Shown one piece after another: positions 1 through 8,624 of a stretch of DNA of 64,000 nucleotides. The notes under the pieces are model-generated. The model worked only from the letters and a program-made list of their open reading frames with translations, was not told where the DNA came from and did not search any database. A program made the position numbers and the translations under genes. How positions within the stretch are numbered: position 1 is the stretch's first letter; every line of letters starts with the position of its first letter. The DNA lies in NCBI RefSeq assembly GCF_018736045.1, contig NZ_CP076132.1, positions 3,457,501-3,521,500 on the forward strand, in the 5' to 3' direction. Source of the DNA: Flammeovirga yaeyamensis. GTDB taxonomy: Bacteria > Bacteroidota > Bacteroidia > Cytophagales > Flammeovirgaceae.

Positions 1-163
1 TTATATTAAAATCTACTGATGCTTCTTTCACTGCTGCGATTTCCTTCTTTGTCTCATCGTTGTTTGAAGAATCAGCCGATCCACCACAAGCGATCATAGT
101 TGTAGCTAAACCACAAGCGATAGCAATTTTACCTAAATTTTTATATTTAGCACTAAAAGTCAT
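1..163 (-). CDS. Lipoprotein N-terminus (runs off left edge)
   Basis: Reading the minus strand from the ATG at 161-163 gives 54 codons open to the window edge. The N-terminus has basic residues, a short hydrophobic stretch (IAIACGLATTMIA) and then Cys-Gly-Gly-Ser, a good signal-peptidase-II lipobox with the Cys at about residue 23. After it comes a Ser/Asn/Asp/Lys-rich linker, typical of Bacteroidota surface or periplasmic lipoproteins. The body of the protein lies outside the window, so its function cannot be judged. The AT-rich gap to the divergent gene at 360 would carry both promoters. Confidence 0.75.
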   Translation of the reverse strand, partial: MTFSAKYKNLGKIAIACGLATTMIACGGSADSSNNDETKKEIAAVKEASVDFNI

Positions 164-346
164 AATCTTATTTCGATTAGGTTCTTTAAAAAAAATTCAG
201 ACCAAAAATAATTGTAAATATTATATATCAAAAAAAAATACCGCTAAATCTTTAAATTCTATTGTATTAAACCTAGGTGAAAGATATTATTAGCATTTCA
301 ATACTGTTTTCGATCAATTTTCTTATCAGGTTATCTAAAATGATTT

Positions 347-354
347 TATCTTTG
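347..354 (+). promoter_or_regulatory. TAnnTTTG -7 box, possibly leaderless promoter
   Basis: TATCTTTG matches the Bacteroidota -7 consensus TAnnTTTG and ends only 5 nt before the ATG at 360. A start site about 6-8 nt downstream would fall on or next to the start codon, so the mRNA would be leaderless or nearly so. No clear -33 TTTG was seen. Confidence 0.45.
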
Positions 355-359
355 CATCT

Positions 360-944
360 ATGGAAAACGAATTAGGCTTTTTATCTCAAATGTTTGATAC
401 TTTATACCTCTTTCCTGAAGAGCTAGAAGACATTGAGATTCCAGAGGAAGAATTGGCAAAAATCAACGGAGATCAGGTTGAGAAGAAAGAGGAATCACCT
501 AAAAATGAGGTGAAAGAACAAAAAGCTGTTCCTAAAAAATCTATCAATAAAACTTTACCTACTGATTATTATGGTGAGAATAAACGTCATATCGTTATCC
601 TTATCGAACACAGTGGTGTGGATATCTATAGAAGTAAAGAATTCCAGTTATTGCTAAAAATTATTGGAGCCCTACAATTATCATTACAAGAAGTAGCTGT
701 GGTGAATGTTTTGGAGCAAAAAGATCAATTAGATCAACTGATGAAAAAACTTGAGCCAAAACACATACTATATTTTATTAATGGGGATGAAAGCCCAATT
801 TCAAGTCAGAAAGTACCTAAATACGTTCCTACTGAAATTGATGATTGCCCGGCAGTAGCTGCGGACAGTCTTTCAAAACTATTATTTGATACCGAAAAGA
901 AAAAAGATCTTTGGTTATCGCTTAAAACACTATTTGATTTATAA
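360..944 (+). CDS. Conserved-type hypothetical protein, acidic/Lys-rich N-terminus
   Basis: A 194-residue soluble protein with no signal peptide or membrane segment. Residues 1-70 are charged and low-complexity (EELEDIEIPEEEL, then Lys/Glu repeats) and look like a flexible linker. Residues 75-194 look like an alpha/beta fold: hydrophobic strands HIVILIEHSG, EVAVVNVL and HILYFING, then a TEIDDCPAVAADSLSKLLFD segment and the C-terminal WLSLKTLF. I do not recognise the family with certainty. It converges on nuoH: the two stop codons are one base apart. The start is the ATG 5 nt after a TATCTTTG box; no Shine-Dalgarno is seen. Confidence 0.7.
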   Translation: MENELGFLSQMFDTLYLFPEELEDIEIPEEELAKINGDQVEKKEESPKNEVKEQKAVPKKSINKTLPTDYYGENKRHIVILIEHSGVDIYRSKEFQLLLKIIGALQLSLQEVAVVNVLEQKDQLDQLMKKLEPKHILYFINGDESPISSQKVPKYVPTEIDDCPAVAADSLSKLLFDTEKKKDLWLSLKTLFDL

Positions 945-945
945 T

Positions 946-2028
946 TTAGATCATCATCAACCTCCATACACCTGTAATAAATACAAGCAATAAACCAGCA
1001 GGTGTAAGGTATTTCCAACACAAAGTCATTAACTGATCCACCCTTAACCTTGGGTAAGACCAACGTATCCACATTTGTACAAATACAAGGAATAATGTCT
1101 TACTCATTAACCAAACAAATCCCCATACATAACCCGATAATTCTCCAGTTGTACCTGTAGTCCAATCGGCCAATCGTAGCGATCCAATATTAATGAATGG
1201 TGTGTTCCAAGAGCCTAAAAATAATACAGAGGCAAATACACAACCTAATAACATTACACCATATTCAGCAAGCATCATAAAGGCAAACCTCATTCCTGAA
1301 TATTCAATATGATATCCAGCAATCAGTTCTGTCTCTGCTTCAGGTAAATCGAAAGGTGCTCTATTTGCTTCAGCTAAAGATGAGATATAAAATATGATGA
1401 ATGCTAGGATTAAAAACGGATTTCTAAGAATATTCCAAGTTAGAATTCCGCCCATATCAGTTACATCTATTCCTAAAGATTTTAAGCCAAATAAATAATT
1501 CACATCTGCTGATAAAAGCCCTTGTTGAGTAGAAATAATCTCTGTATTCAAGGTTTGAGCAGTCATCACAACACACAGCACTGCCAGGCCCATTGGCACT
1601 TCATATGAAACCATTTGAGAAGCTGATCTCATGGCTCCATATAGAGCGTATTTATTGTTCGAACTCCATCCTGCTGCTATAATTCCTAAAACTTCTAACG
1701 ATAAAATCGCTAAAATATAAAAAACACCAATCATCGACTGAGAACCGTAAATACCATTGGTAAATGGCAGTACAGCAAAGCCTGCAAATACAGGCATAAA
1801 AATGACTATTGGTGCGTATTTAAAAATGGTTCTGTCTACCGCTTTTGGAATAATATCTTCCTTTGTTAATAGCTTTAGTATATCTGCAAATGTTTGCAAT
1901 AAACCTCTTGGACCCACATTTACAGGTCCCATTCGGTCTTGCATCCAAGCAGAAACTTTACGCTCTACGTAGATTCCCAAAATGGCAAATACTAAAAGAA
2001 ATGGAAGATATAAAACAAGTGCTAGCAT
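946..2028 (-). CDS. nuoH: NADH-quinone oxidoreductase subunit H
   Basis: A 360-residue polytopic membrane protein matching NuoH (ND1), the complex I membrane-arm subunit at the junction with the hydrophilic arm, lining the quinone site. Family motifs seen: VERKVSAWMQDRMGP followed by NVGPRGLLQ (residues ~21-45), KLLTKEDIIP (~52-61), and the highly conserved loop EANRAPFDLPEAETEL (~220-235) followed by GYHIEYSGMRFA. Length is usual. The start is right at the first hydrophobic helix. Its usual partners (nuoG, nuoI) are not downstream within the window, so the gene is the promoter-distal end of a cluster or stands alone here; nothing resembling another nuo gene precedes it up to 2395. Confidence 0.96.
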   Translation of the reverse strand: MLALVLYLPFLLVFAILGIYVERKVSAWMQDRMGPVNVGPRGLLQTFADILKLLTKEDIIPKAVDRTIFKYAPIVIFMPVFAGFAVLPFTNGIYGSQSMIGVFYILAILSLEVLGIIAAGWSSNNKYALYGAMRSASQMVSYEVPMGLAVLCVVMTAQTLNTEIISTQQGLLSADVNYLFGLKSLGIDVTDMGGILTWNILRNPFLILAFIIFYISSLAEANRAPFDLPEAETELIAGYHIEYSGMRFAFMMLAEYGVMLLGCVFASVLFLGSWNTPFINIGSLRLADWTTGTTGELSGYVWGFVWLMSKTLFLVFVQMWIRWSYPRLRVDQLMTLCWKYLTPAGLLLVFITGVWRLMMI

Positions 2029-2041
2029 AGTTTGTATCTGA

Positions 2042-2203
2042 CTAAAAAATTATTCTGATTATAAAGAACAACTCGGGTGTACGCTTACAGTTTGTTCGAT
2101 TGCTCAGATTTTCAAGTTGCAATTTAATTAATTGATCAAGATAATATTCATCAAACAGTAGTTTATTCGCAATTTTATTAACGTTCGTATTATTTTTTTG
2201 CAT
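2042..2203 (-). CDS. Possible small ORF upstream of nuoH
   Basis: In the 366-bp gap between nuoH and the gene at 2395, the minus strand has an ATG-started 53-codon ORF ending 13 bp before the nuoH start. The predicted peptide is amphipathic (IANKLLFDEYYLDQLIKLQ) with a hydrophobic, AT-driven C-terminus (FFIIRIIF). It could be a small gene, a leader ORF or chance. No homologue is recognised. The rest of the gap is AT-rich with nothing else visible. Confidence 0.2.
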   Translation of the reverse strand: MQKNNTNVNKIANKLLFDEYYLDQLIKLQLENLSNRTNCKRTPELFFIIRIIF

Positions 2204-2394
2204 AATTATTAATATTTCAAGGTTTACCTTTCATATTAATTAGCAGAAACCATTTCAAACAAATGATTTTTAGTTAATCCATCTTTTTTTTTCTAATTTG
2301 AAGTATTATCAGTAAACTTGTTGATTACATTTTTTAAAATCGACTACAGAATATGTTTTTGATAATCTTATAATTAATTCATCATATACTTTTA

Positions 2395-4956
2395 ATGAGT
2401 AAAACAATTAAGAAGCTACTCATCTTACTTTTTTCAACTTGCCTAACACTACTATCTGCTTCTGTACATGCACAATTTACTATAAAAGGCCAAGTCGTTG
2501 AACAAGGAAGTAATCTCCCTGTTCCTTTTGCTAGCGTCTATTTTGAGGGAACAACCATTGGTACCTTAACCAATAATAATGGTCTTTTTTCCATCACAAT
2601 AGATGATTACAAAGGAAAGACATTGGTGGCTAAATTTACTGGATATGAGCATTGTACAAAGAAACTAAACAATTCGAATTACAATAAAAAGATTATCCTC
2701 AAACTGAAGGAAAGCTCTACGGAATTAGAGGAGGTTGTCATTAAGTCGAAGAAATGGGAAAACCCTGCTTGGGAAATCCTCAGAAACGTTCAAAAGCATA
2801 AAGATGATAACGATACAAGAGATTTAAAATCCTACGAATATAAAAGCTACACGAAATCGGATATTTGGGTAGGTAATGTGAACGAAAACTTCAAAAAGAA
2901 AAAAGTAGTTTCTGATATTCTTGATTCCTTTGAAGATTTTGAGCCTATAACCGACGAAAGAGGACAGCCGGTGATACCAATTTTTAGTTCTGAGGTCTCG
3001 TCTACTATTTATTACATCAAAAATCCTGATGCAAAGACAGAATTAATAGAAAAATCCAGAATTAGAAGTGTGGGGCCTGACGATAGTGAAATGATTTCTC
3101 AGATTGTAGGATCATCATTTATTGACTTCAACCTTTACCAAAACTCATTCATATTTTTTGGCAAACAATTTATCTCTCCTATTACTTCTGAATGGCGTAA
3201 TTATTATGATTATACACTTCAACCAAAAAAGATTAGTATTGATGGTATTGATTGTCATAAAATCGACTTTGAACCAAGAAGAGAAGAAGATTTAGCCTTT
3301 ACTGGCACAATGTATATTGCCGATTCGGCTCATCAGTTTGCTTTGGTGAAGTGGGATGCAAAACTAAACAAAGAGGCCAATATCAATTTTGTTGATTCCG
3401 TACATTTAATGCAGGTGTATGAGCCTATATTAAAGGATAATCAGAAAACTGGATGGTTACCAAAGAAACAAGACTTTATAATCAGTATTGGTAAAATTGC
3501 TGATAAATGGGCAAAGGTAAAACTGAATATAAAAATCAGAAATAGTGATTTTATTGTCAATCAACCGAAAGCAAGAAAATTTTATGATCAGCCGGTGATT
3601 ATGGATCCGGATGCGTTGAATGGAGTAAATGATGAAAAATATTGGGAAACCCAACGTCCTGAACAACTCACCACAAAAGATCAACAAATTTTTAGCATGA
3701 TCGACTCGGCTGAGTCTACCCCAAGGGTTAAGATTATTTCTTCGGTGGGCGATATGATTACAAGTGGACATAAGAAATTTGGTCCTATAGAATTAGGCCC
3801 TATACCTTTCTTATATGCTTTTAATAGTGTGGAAGACCATCGATTCCAATTAGGTTTCCAAACTAATAACGAATTTTCTAAGAAATGGTCGTTTAATGGA
3901 TTTTTAGCCTACGGCACTAAGGACAAAGAATTCAAATATGGTGGACAAGCTAGATATATTATTAATAGAAAACATTGGGCATTAATTGGTGCTTCTTATT
4001 ATAATGATTTAAGAAGGGTGAGTGTTAACCAAGCCAATTTTAATAGCCGACCATTGTTCTTAGCGGCATTAAGATGGGGCGATATGCGTTATCCTTACAT
4101 GGAAAAAAACGCATCTATTTGGTATGAGAAAGATATTACAAGAGGTTTTAATGTAATGACTAAATTGACCCATCGTATTATTGATCCTTTATTTCCGTAC
4201 AAACAAGAAGGCGATTTTGAAAACAATACTCCGGTATATGATCAGTTAGTGGGGACGGAAGCTTATGTGAAACTTACTTATGGTTTAGGTCATCGATATG
4301 TCACCAATAGAGCCAATTATAGAAAATTAGTCGCTCAAGACAATCGCCCAAGAATATCATTTGATTATACTATTGGCATTCCGAATGTTTTAAATAGTAA
4401 TTATTCGTACCAACAAATTCGTTTAGGTTTAGATCAGAAGGCAAATATTGGAAAGTTCGGTACATCTAGTTATGTGCTTCAGGGTGGTTTTATCCTAACC
4501 GAGGCTCCTTTTCCATTTTTAGCCATGCCTTTTGGTAATAACGTACCTCTACTCTACAACCGATATGCCTTCAATTTAATGGATTTAGGTGAGTTTGTAG
4601 GTGACAGATGGGCATCTCTGCAACTGATGCACCGATTTGATGGAAATATCCTCAACCGAATTCCACTGATCAAAAAACTAGGATGGCGTACAGTAGGTAT
4701 TTGTAATATTATGTATGGTGATTTGAGTAGTAAAAATGCCAATCAGGCGGTGAGGCCCCAACTTCTTGATGGTGAACAATATGATCCTAACAGAGAAGCT
4801 AAAGCCTTGGACCCTAGTACTCCTTACGTTGAGATAGGTACTGGTGTAGAAAATATTTTTAAGGTCTTGAGAGTCTACACTATTTGGAGAACGACTTACC
4901 ATACACCAACATCAAATAATTTTGGGGTATATGTCGCTTTTGGAGTTTCTTTCTAA
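2395..4956 (+). CDS. DUF5686-type outer-membrane protein with carboxypeptidase-like N-terminal domain
   Basis: An 853-residue exported protein. Residues 1-26 form a signal peptide ending near SVHAQ. Residues ~27-105 are a CarboxypepD_reg-like beta-sandwich (FTIKGQVVEQGSNLPVPFA, then ASVYFEGTTIGTLTNNNG and GKTLVAKFTGYE). The rest fits the DUF5686 family of Bacteroidota: a middle domain and a C-terminal region of alternating aromatic/polar strands ending in GVYVAFGVSF, a typical barrel-terminal phenylalanine. The architecture resembles TonB-dependent receptors without a plug; the function is not known. It is flanked by unrelated genes and appears monocistronic. Confidence 0.85.
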   Translation: MSKTIKKLLILLFSTCLTLLSASVHAQFTIKGQVVEQGSNLPVPFASVYFEGTTIGTLTNNNGLFSITIDDYKGKTLVAKFTGYEHCTKKLNNSNYNKKIILKLKESSTELEEVVIKSKKWENPAWEILRNVQKHKDDNDTRDLKSYEYKSYTKSDIWVGNVNENFKKKKVVSDILDSFEDFEPITDERGQPVIPIFSSEVSSTIYYIKNPDAKTELIEKSRIRSVGPDDSEMISQIVGSSFIDFNLYQNSFIFFGKQFISPITSEWRNYYDYTLQPKKISIDGIDCHKIDFEPRREEDLAFTGTMYIADSAHQFALVKWDAKLNKEANINFVDSVHLMQVYEPILKDNQKTGWLPKKQDFIISIGKIADKWAKVKLNIKIRNSDFIVNQPKARKFYDQPVIMDPDALNGVNDEKYWETQRPEQLTTKDQQIFSMIDSAESTPRVKIISSVGDMITSGHKKFGPIELGPIPFLYAFNSVEDHRFQLGFQTNNEFSKKWSFNGFLAYGTKDKEFKYGGQARYIINRKHWALIGASYYNDLRRVSVNQANFNSRPLFLAALRWGDMRYPYMEKNASIWYEKDITRGFNVMTKLTHRIIDPLFPYKQEGDFENNTPVYDQLVGTEAYVKLTYGLGHRYVTNRANYRKLVAQDNRPRISFDYTIGIPNVLNSNYSYQQIRLGLDQKANIGKFGTSSYVLQGGFILTEAPFPFLAMPFGNNVPLLYNRYAFNLMDLGEFVGDRWASLQLMHRFDGNILNRIPLIKKLGWRTVGICNIMYGDLSSKNANQAVRPQLLDGEQYDPNREAKALDPSTPYVEIGTGVENIFKVLRVYTIWRTTYHTPTSNNFGVYVAFGVSF

Positions 4957-4995
4957 GATCTCACCTCAGTCTTCATACATATTCATATTAACCTT

Positions 4996-5003
4996 TATAT
5001 TTG
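4996..5003 (+). promoter_or_regulatory. TAnnTTTG -7 box of ispF
   Basis: TATATTTG lies 44 nt upstream of the ispF ATG at 5048, in the 91-bp gap after the preceding gene, and matches the Bacteroidota -7 consensus. No convincing -33 element is seen. Confidence 0.45.
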
Positions 5004-5047
5004 TACCCAAAATTTGATCATCACCAATTTAAAATCAGTATTTGTAT

Positions 5048-5527
5048 ATGAAAATTAGAGTAGGACAAGGATATGATGTGCACCGTCAGGGTGAAGGAGA
5101 AGAATTATGGCTTGGAGGAATCAAATTTGAGCATACTCACGGTTTAATAGGACACTCTGATGCTGATGTTTTGATCCATGCGATCTGCGATGCTATTCTT
5201 GGTGCTGCCAATATGAGAGACATTGGTTTCCATTTTGCAGATACAGACCCTCAATTTAAGGGAATAGATAGTAAAATCCTTTTGGCTGATGTAATGAAGA
5301 TTGTCAGAAAAGAAGGTTGGGAATTAGGCAATGTAGATTGTACGATCGTTGCTGAAAGGCCAAAAATCAATCCTCATATACCTGCTATGAAAACATGTTT
5401 AGCGGAAGTAATGGGAGTTGAAGAGGAAGACATTTCATTGAAAGCGACCACTTCTGAAAAAATGGGTTTTGTAGGCAGAGAAGAAGGAATGGCTGTTCAT
5501 GCCGTTGCTTTGATTACTAAAGCATAA
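5048..5527 (+). CDS. ispF: 2-C-methyl-D-erythritol 2,4-cyclodiphosphate synthase
   Basis: A 159-residue protein that closes CDP-methylerythritol 2-phosphate to MEcPP, releasing CMP, in the non-mevalonate isoprenoid pathway; cytosolic, homotrimeric in the family. The zinc ligands are visible: GYDVH (Asp10, His12) and His44 in SDADVLIHAICDA. The family segments GHSDADVLIHA, DIGFHFADTDP and KATTSEKMGFVGR are intact. The ATG at 5048 gives the canonical MKIRVGQGYDVH start; an in-frame TTG two codons upstream is less likely. The gene stands alone, next to none of the other MEP genes. A perfect palindrome follows the stop. Confidence 0.97.
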   Translation: MKIRVGQGYDVHRQGEGEELWLGGIKFEHTHGLIGHSDADVLIHAICDAILGAANMRDIGFHFADTDPQFKGIDSKILLADVMKIVRKEGWELGNVDCTIVAERPKINPHIPAMKTCLAEVMGVEEEDISLKATTSEKMGFVGREEGMAVHAVALITKA

Positions 5528-5543
5528 ATCTCACTTATAATAA

Positions 5544-5564
5544 GGACGTTGCAATGCAACGTCC
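5544..5564. repeat. Perfect 21-nt palindrome after ispF
   Basis: Arms GGACGTTGCA and TGCAACGTCC flank a single A. A short T-run follows on the plus strand 7 nt later (5571-5577), so it may end ispF transcripts. The sequence also resembles dispersed ACGTTGC-type palindromes I recall from Bacteroidota genomes, so a REP-like identity is possible. Confidence 0.6.
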
Positions 5565-5588
5565 GTACATATTTTTTGATAAATACTC

Positions 5589-7400
5589 TTAAGTATTTAG
5601 GCCTAATTCTTTCATCAAGAGGCTAGCATTGAATTTTTCACAAACCCCTGATTTAATTTTATAATCAAATTCAAATCCACCTTGGTGATAATCAAAATCA
5701 AAATGATAATTCTTTGTCATCTCCGAATTATCCGATTCAAATTCAGAAAGCTGAAGGTCATGGGTAGCGACTAAAATATAAGCATCTCTATTTTCTTTCA
5801 ATTTCTCAAGAAGCGCAAAAGACCCTTTCAGTTTATCGACCGAATTCGTTCCTCTCAGCATTTCGTCAACCAAGAATAAATAACGCTGATTAGAATTAAT
5901 CGCTTCTACAATTAATTTAATGCGTTCTAATTCGGCTTTAAAAGTAGATTCACTTAACCTTAAGTTATCTGATATACGCATTGAGGTAATCAATTTCACT
6001 GGCTTTCCTACCGAAAACTGTTTAGCACAAACAACACTGCCAATATAAGATAACACCAAATTAATTCCCGCTACCCTTAAAAAAGTACTTTTACCAGACA
6101 TGTTGGAACCGGTAATAATACTTACTCTATTATCATTTTGTAAATGATACGAATTCGCTACTCCTTCATTTTGAGTACCAGAAATACCTTCAAATATTAA
6201 GGGGTGTCCCATTTCTAACCCTTCAAATACATATTCTTTATCAGTATACTCTGCCTCTACCCATTCAGGTTTATTTCTTTGTAGAATTGCCAAACTATTT
6301 ATTGCTTCTAGCTGACCAATCACATCATATAAGTCATCAAATAATTGGGGATATTGATTGAACCAATTTCTTATGTTTTTTACTAATCGAATATCAAAAG
6401 GAAAAAAAGCGTATAACATTACCAACCCCACTAAGTTTCTTCTAATATCCAATTGTTGAATCATATAGGATAAATCTTTCAATGGTTTTAGAAATGTTTC
6501 TCCATTTCCGATTTTAGCCACCTCTGATTGAAATAATTTGGAAGTAAAAGATGCCTCACCAATTAATTTGATCAATTGCGAAAGCTTTTCTAAAGTTTCG
6601 GAACTATTACTAATCAATTCCATAAAAGCAGCCACTCCTTTTCCTACTTTACTCATCACAAAGAAATTAGCGATAACTAATCCAATACCTAAACTACCCA
6701 CCCATTCTTGAGTGGTCACCAAACCGTAAACAACTACACACCATAAAACAGGAACCAAATAAGAGTAATAAAGATAAATTTTCTCATTTTTTAATTCGAA
6801 CTTAGAAATCTCATCAGTATTTACAGGTTTAAATCCTTTCTCATTTTCATTATCAAAAAGTAAGTATTGAAATTGATTTGAAAACTCTTTCTTATCTGAT
6901 AATTCATTTACGGCCTCTCTTCTTTCCAATATTTTATCAAATTTCACATCAGCAACTTCTTGAAAGAAAGAGGCAAGCTTTGTTTTTCCTAATCTAGTTT
7001 TAGCTCTGTTGATAAAATGGAACAATCCAAACTCACCAAAAATATCTAAATCATTAGCAAAATGATGCTGAGGGTTGATAAACTCTTCTCCGTTACTATA
7101 AATATTTGCTTCGCCTTTAATAGTATTCAACTCATTTTCTATCAATTGATATTTGACTTTATACTCTGATAATCGAGATAATATTTTTTGATGAAGACGA
7201 ACAACAACGGCAAAACCTAAAAACTCAACTAAAATAGATATCCAAAGAAAATCGCTCAAATAGTTATAAAATAAAAATGACAAACCTATTGATGCAACAA
7301 CATAGATGAGTCTCAAAAAAGAATATTGATTTGATTTTTTCTCTAACGAGCTAATGAATTGATTTAGTTTATTAATTTCTTCTTGATAATGTAAAGACAT
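5589..7400 (-). CDS. MutS-family DNA mismatch repair-like ATPase with membrane helices
   Basis: A 603-residue protein whose C-terminal ~200 residues are a MutS domain V ATPase: Walker A GSNMSGKSTF (residues 431-440), the conserved STFKAELERI, Walker B YLFLVDEMLRGTNS and the VATHD signature. The lever/clamp domains are short, and the N-terminal mismatch-recognition domain is absent. Instead there are hydrophobic segments near residues 28-68 and 208-250, suggesting membrane anchoring. Such membrane-associated MutS homologues are common in Bacteroidota and are not canonical MutS (~870 aa). The function is unproven, and a role in replication mismatch repair should not be assumed. It appears monocistronic, with a terminator separating it from the gene upstream. 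Confidence 0.88.
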   Translation of the reverse strand: MSLHYQEEINKLNQFISSLEKKSNQYSFLRLIYVVASIGLSFLFYNYLSDFLWISILVEFLGFAVVVRLHQKILSRLSEYKVKYQLIENELNTIKGEANIYSNGEEFINPQHHFANDLDIFGEFGLFHFINRAKTRLGKTKLASFFQEVADVKFDKILERREAVNELSDKKEFSNQFQYLLFDNENEKGFKPVNTDEISKFELKNEKIYLYYSYLVPVLWCVVVYGLVTTQEWVGSLGIGLVIANFFVMSKVGKGVAAFMELISNSSETLEKLSQLIKLIGEASFTSKLFQSEVAKIGNGETFLKPLKDLSYMIQQLDIRRNLVGLVMLYAFFPFDIRLVKNIRNWFNQYPQLFDDLYDVIGQLEAINSLAILQRNKPEWVEAEYTDKEYVFEGLEMGHPLIFEGISGTQNEGVANSYHLQNDNRVSIITGSNMSGKSTFLRVAGINLVLSYIGSVVCAKQFSVGKPVKLITSMRISDNLRLSESTFKAELERIKLIVEAINSNQRYLFLVDEMLRGTNSVDKLKGSFALLEKLKENRDAYILVATHDLQLSEFESDNSEMTKNYHFDFDYHQGGFEFDYKIKSGVCEKFNASLLMKELGLNT

Positions 7401-7466
7401 GTGTAAATACTATTTATTGAACAACAAAGTTATAATAATCTTGAAGTTATCATTGATAATAGATAC

Positions 7467-7506
7467 AAAAAAAGGTTGTTTTCAAAAAATGAAAACAACC
7501 TTTTTC
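7467..7506 (-). terminator. Terminator after the 7524-7859 lipoprotein gene
   Basis: GGTTGTTTTC (7474-7483) pairs with GAAAACAACC (7491-7500), with A-runs on the left and T-runs on the right. It works as an intrinsic terminator on either strand; on the minus strand it follows the lipoprotein stop at 7524 and precedes the MutS-like gene. Confidence 0.8.
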
Positions 7507-7523
7507 TTTGAAGTATTTATACC

Positions 7524-7859
7524 TTACAGGTCACAAGGTAATAAAGTAACTACCTCTAATAACGCCTTAGTTTCTTCAAGTTCTTGTTGAGCATCAGCTA
7601 ATCCGTCAGGATCATCAGCAAAAGATTCTTCCAAAGCTTCATTGATACATGTCTCATTTGCATTAGCAAAGTCCAAAGCTTCTTGTGCAGCAGCTTTAGT
7701 ATCTTCACAAGTCGCATCGTCTGGAAGATTACCTAATTTTTCATAAACAGCTGTTAAGTCTGCAATAGTTTGTTGTGTATCACACGGAGCTGGCTCTTCG
7801 TCTTCTGAACATGACATTGCGAATAAGCCTAGAAGAAAGATTAAGAGTACTTTTTTCAT
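7524..7859 (-). CDS. Small acidic lipoprotein
   Basis: A 111-residue protein. MKKVLLIFLLGLFAMSC is a clear lipoprotein signal (lipobox AMSC, Cys17), followed by an SEDEEPAP linker. The mature part is acidic and largely alpha-helical, with four cysteines (in PCDTQ, TCEDT, TCINE and PCDL) placed so that they could form two disulfides. No family is recognised. It is probably monocistronic, with its terminator directly downstream; the ~285-bp AT-rich gap upstream is shared with the divergent gene at 8147. Confidence 0.8.
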   Translation of the reverse strand: MKKVLLIFLLGLFAMSCSEDEEPAPCDTQQTIADLTAVYEKLGNLPDDATCEDTKAAAQEALDFANANETCINEALEESFADDPDGLADAQQELEETKALLEVVTLLPCDL

Positions 7860-8146
7860 GATAAAAAAATCCTTTAAGTAAAGTAAATTAAAAACATATT
7901 ATTCACTACATAATCAGTGCCAATGTTAACAAATAATACATAATTTATTCACTAATTAATTATAAGAGTTGTAATAAAATTATTTTACATTTATTGTATA
8001 ATATTTACTTTTAAAAGGCGTTTTATTACTTTTTATACAAGCTATTAAGATCTAAAAACATTTTTCACATTTTTTAGTGCATCACCTTTTATAGTAAATA
8101 CGTTACTTTGTATTGAATATAATTGTTCTACGCTTTTATTATCTAA

Positions 8147-8551
8147 TTGAATACACAGCTATCATATAAGAAAATTGCTCGCTCAATCTTTACGATATGG
8201 GTTGCACTCCACACATTGAACTATAGTGTGGACATTGATGCTGTCATTGTATCTCATGCAAACTACAGTCCTGAGTATCTATTACAACAGGAAGATAAAA
8301 TCGAAAGTATCGTAGAATTTTTTGTTGTGATCATTTTTGAAGACAACTTCGATGATTTCGAAGACAATCCGTTTTCTCATAATGAGTCAAAAAGTTTTTC
8401 CCCAATAGTATGTTTTTACCCATCAATACCTAAGATTGTTGATGAGGCTAAACCTATTAAGACAAAAACTTCACAACAACATTTTTACCTAGACCGTAAC
8501 TACCCTACGCCTATTCAAGGCATCGTTCCTCCCCCTCCGCGTGCGTGCTAA
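8147..8551 (+). CDS. Small hypothetical protein with N-terminal hydrophobic segment
   Basis: A 134-residue ORF opening with TTG (an in-frame TAA lies directly upstream and there is no early ATG). The N-terminus has basic residues followed by a hydrophobic stretch (IFTIWVALHTLNYSV), which could be a signal or membrane segment. The middle is acidic (IIFEDNFDDFEDNPF) and the C-terminus is PPPPRAC. It ends 73 bp before the porin-like gene at 8625 and may be co-transcribed with it. I do not recognise it. The TTG start lowers confidence, but the length and absence of an overlapping alternative support a gene. Confidence 0.5.
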   Translation: MNTQLSYKKIARSIFTIWVALHTLNYSVDIDAVIVSHANYSPEYLLQQEDKIESIVEFFVVIIFEDNFDDFEDNPFSHNESKSFSPIVCFYPSIPKIVDEAKPIKTKTSQQHFYLDRNYPTPIQGIVPPPPRAC

Positions 8552-8624
8552 ATAGCAGTACGGCTAATACGCTGTGCTCTACTTTTTTAAGAAATAAATT
8601 CTTAATGCACAAACGTAGAGATAT

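Noticed and set aside
806-1072. Minus-strand ORF spanning the convergent ends of the 360 gene and nuoH.
   Set aside because: It overlaps two well-supported genes over most of its length.
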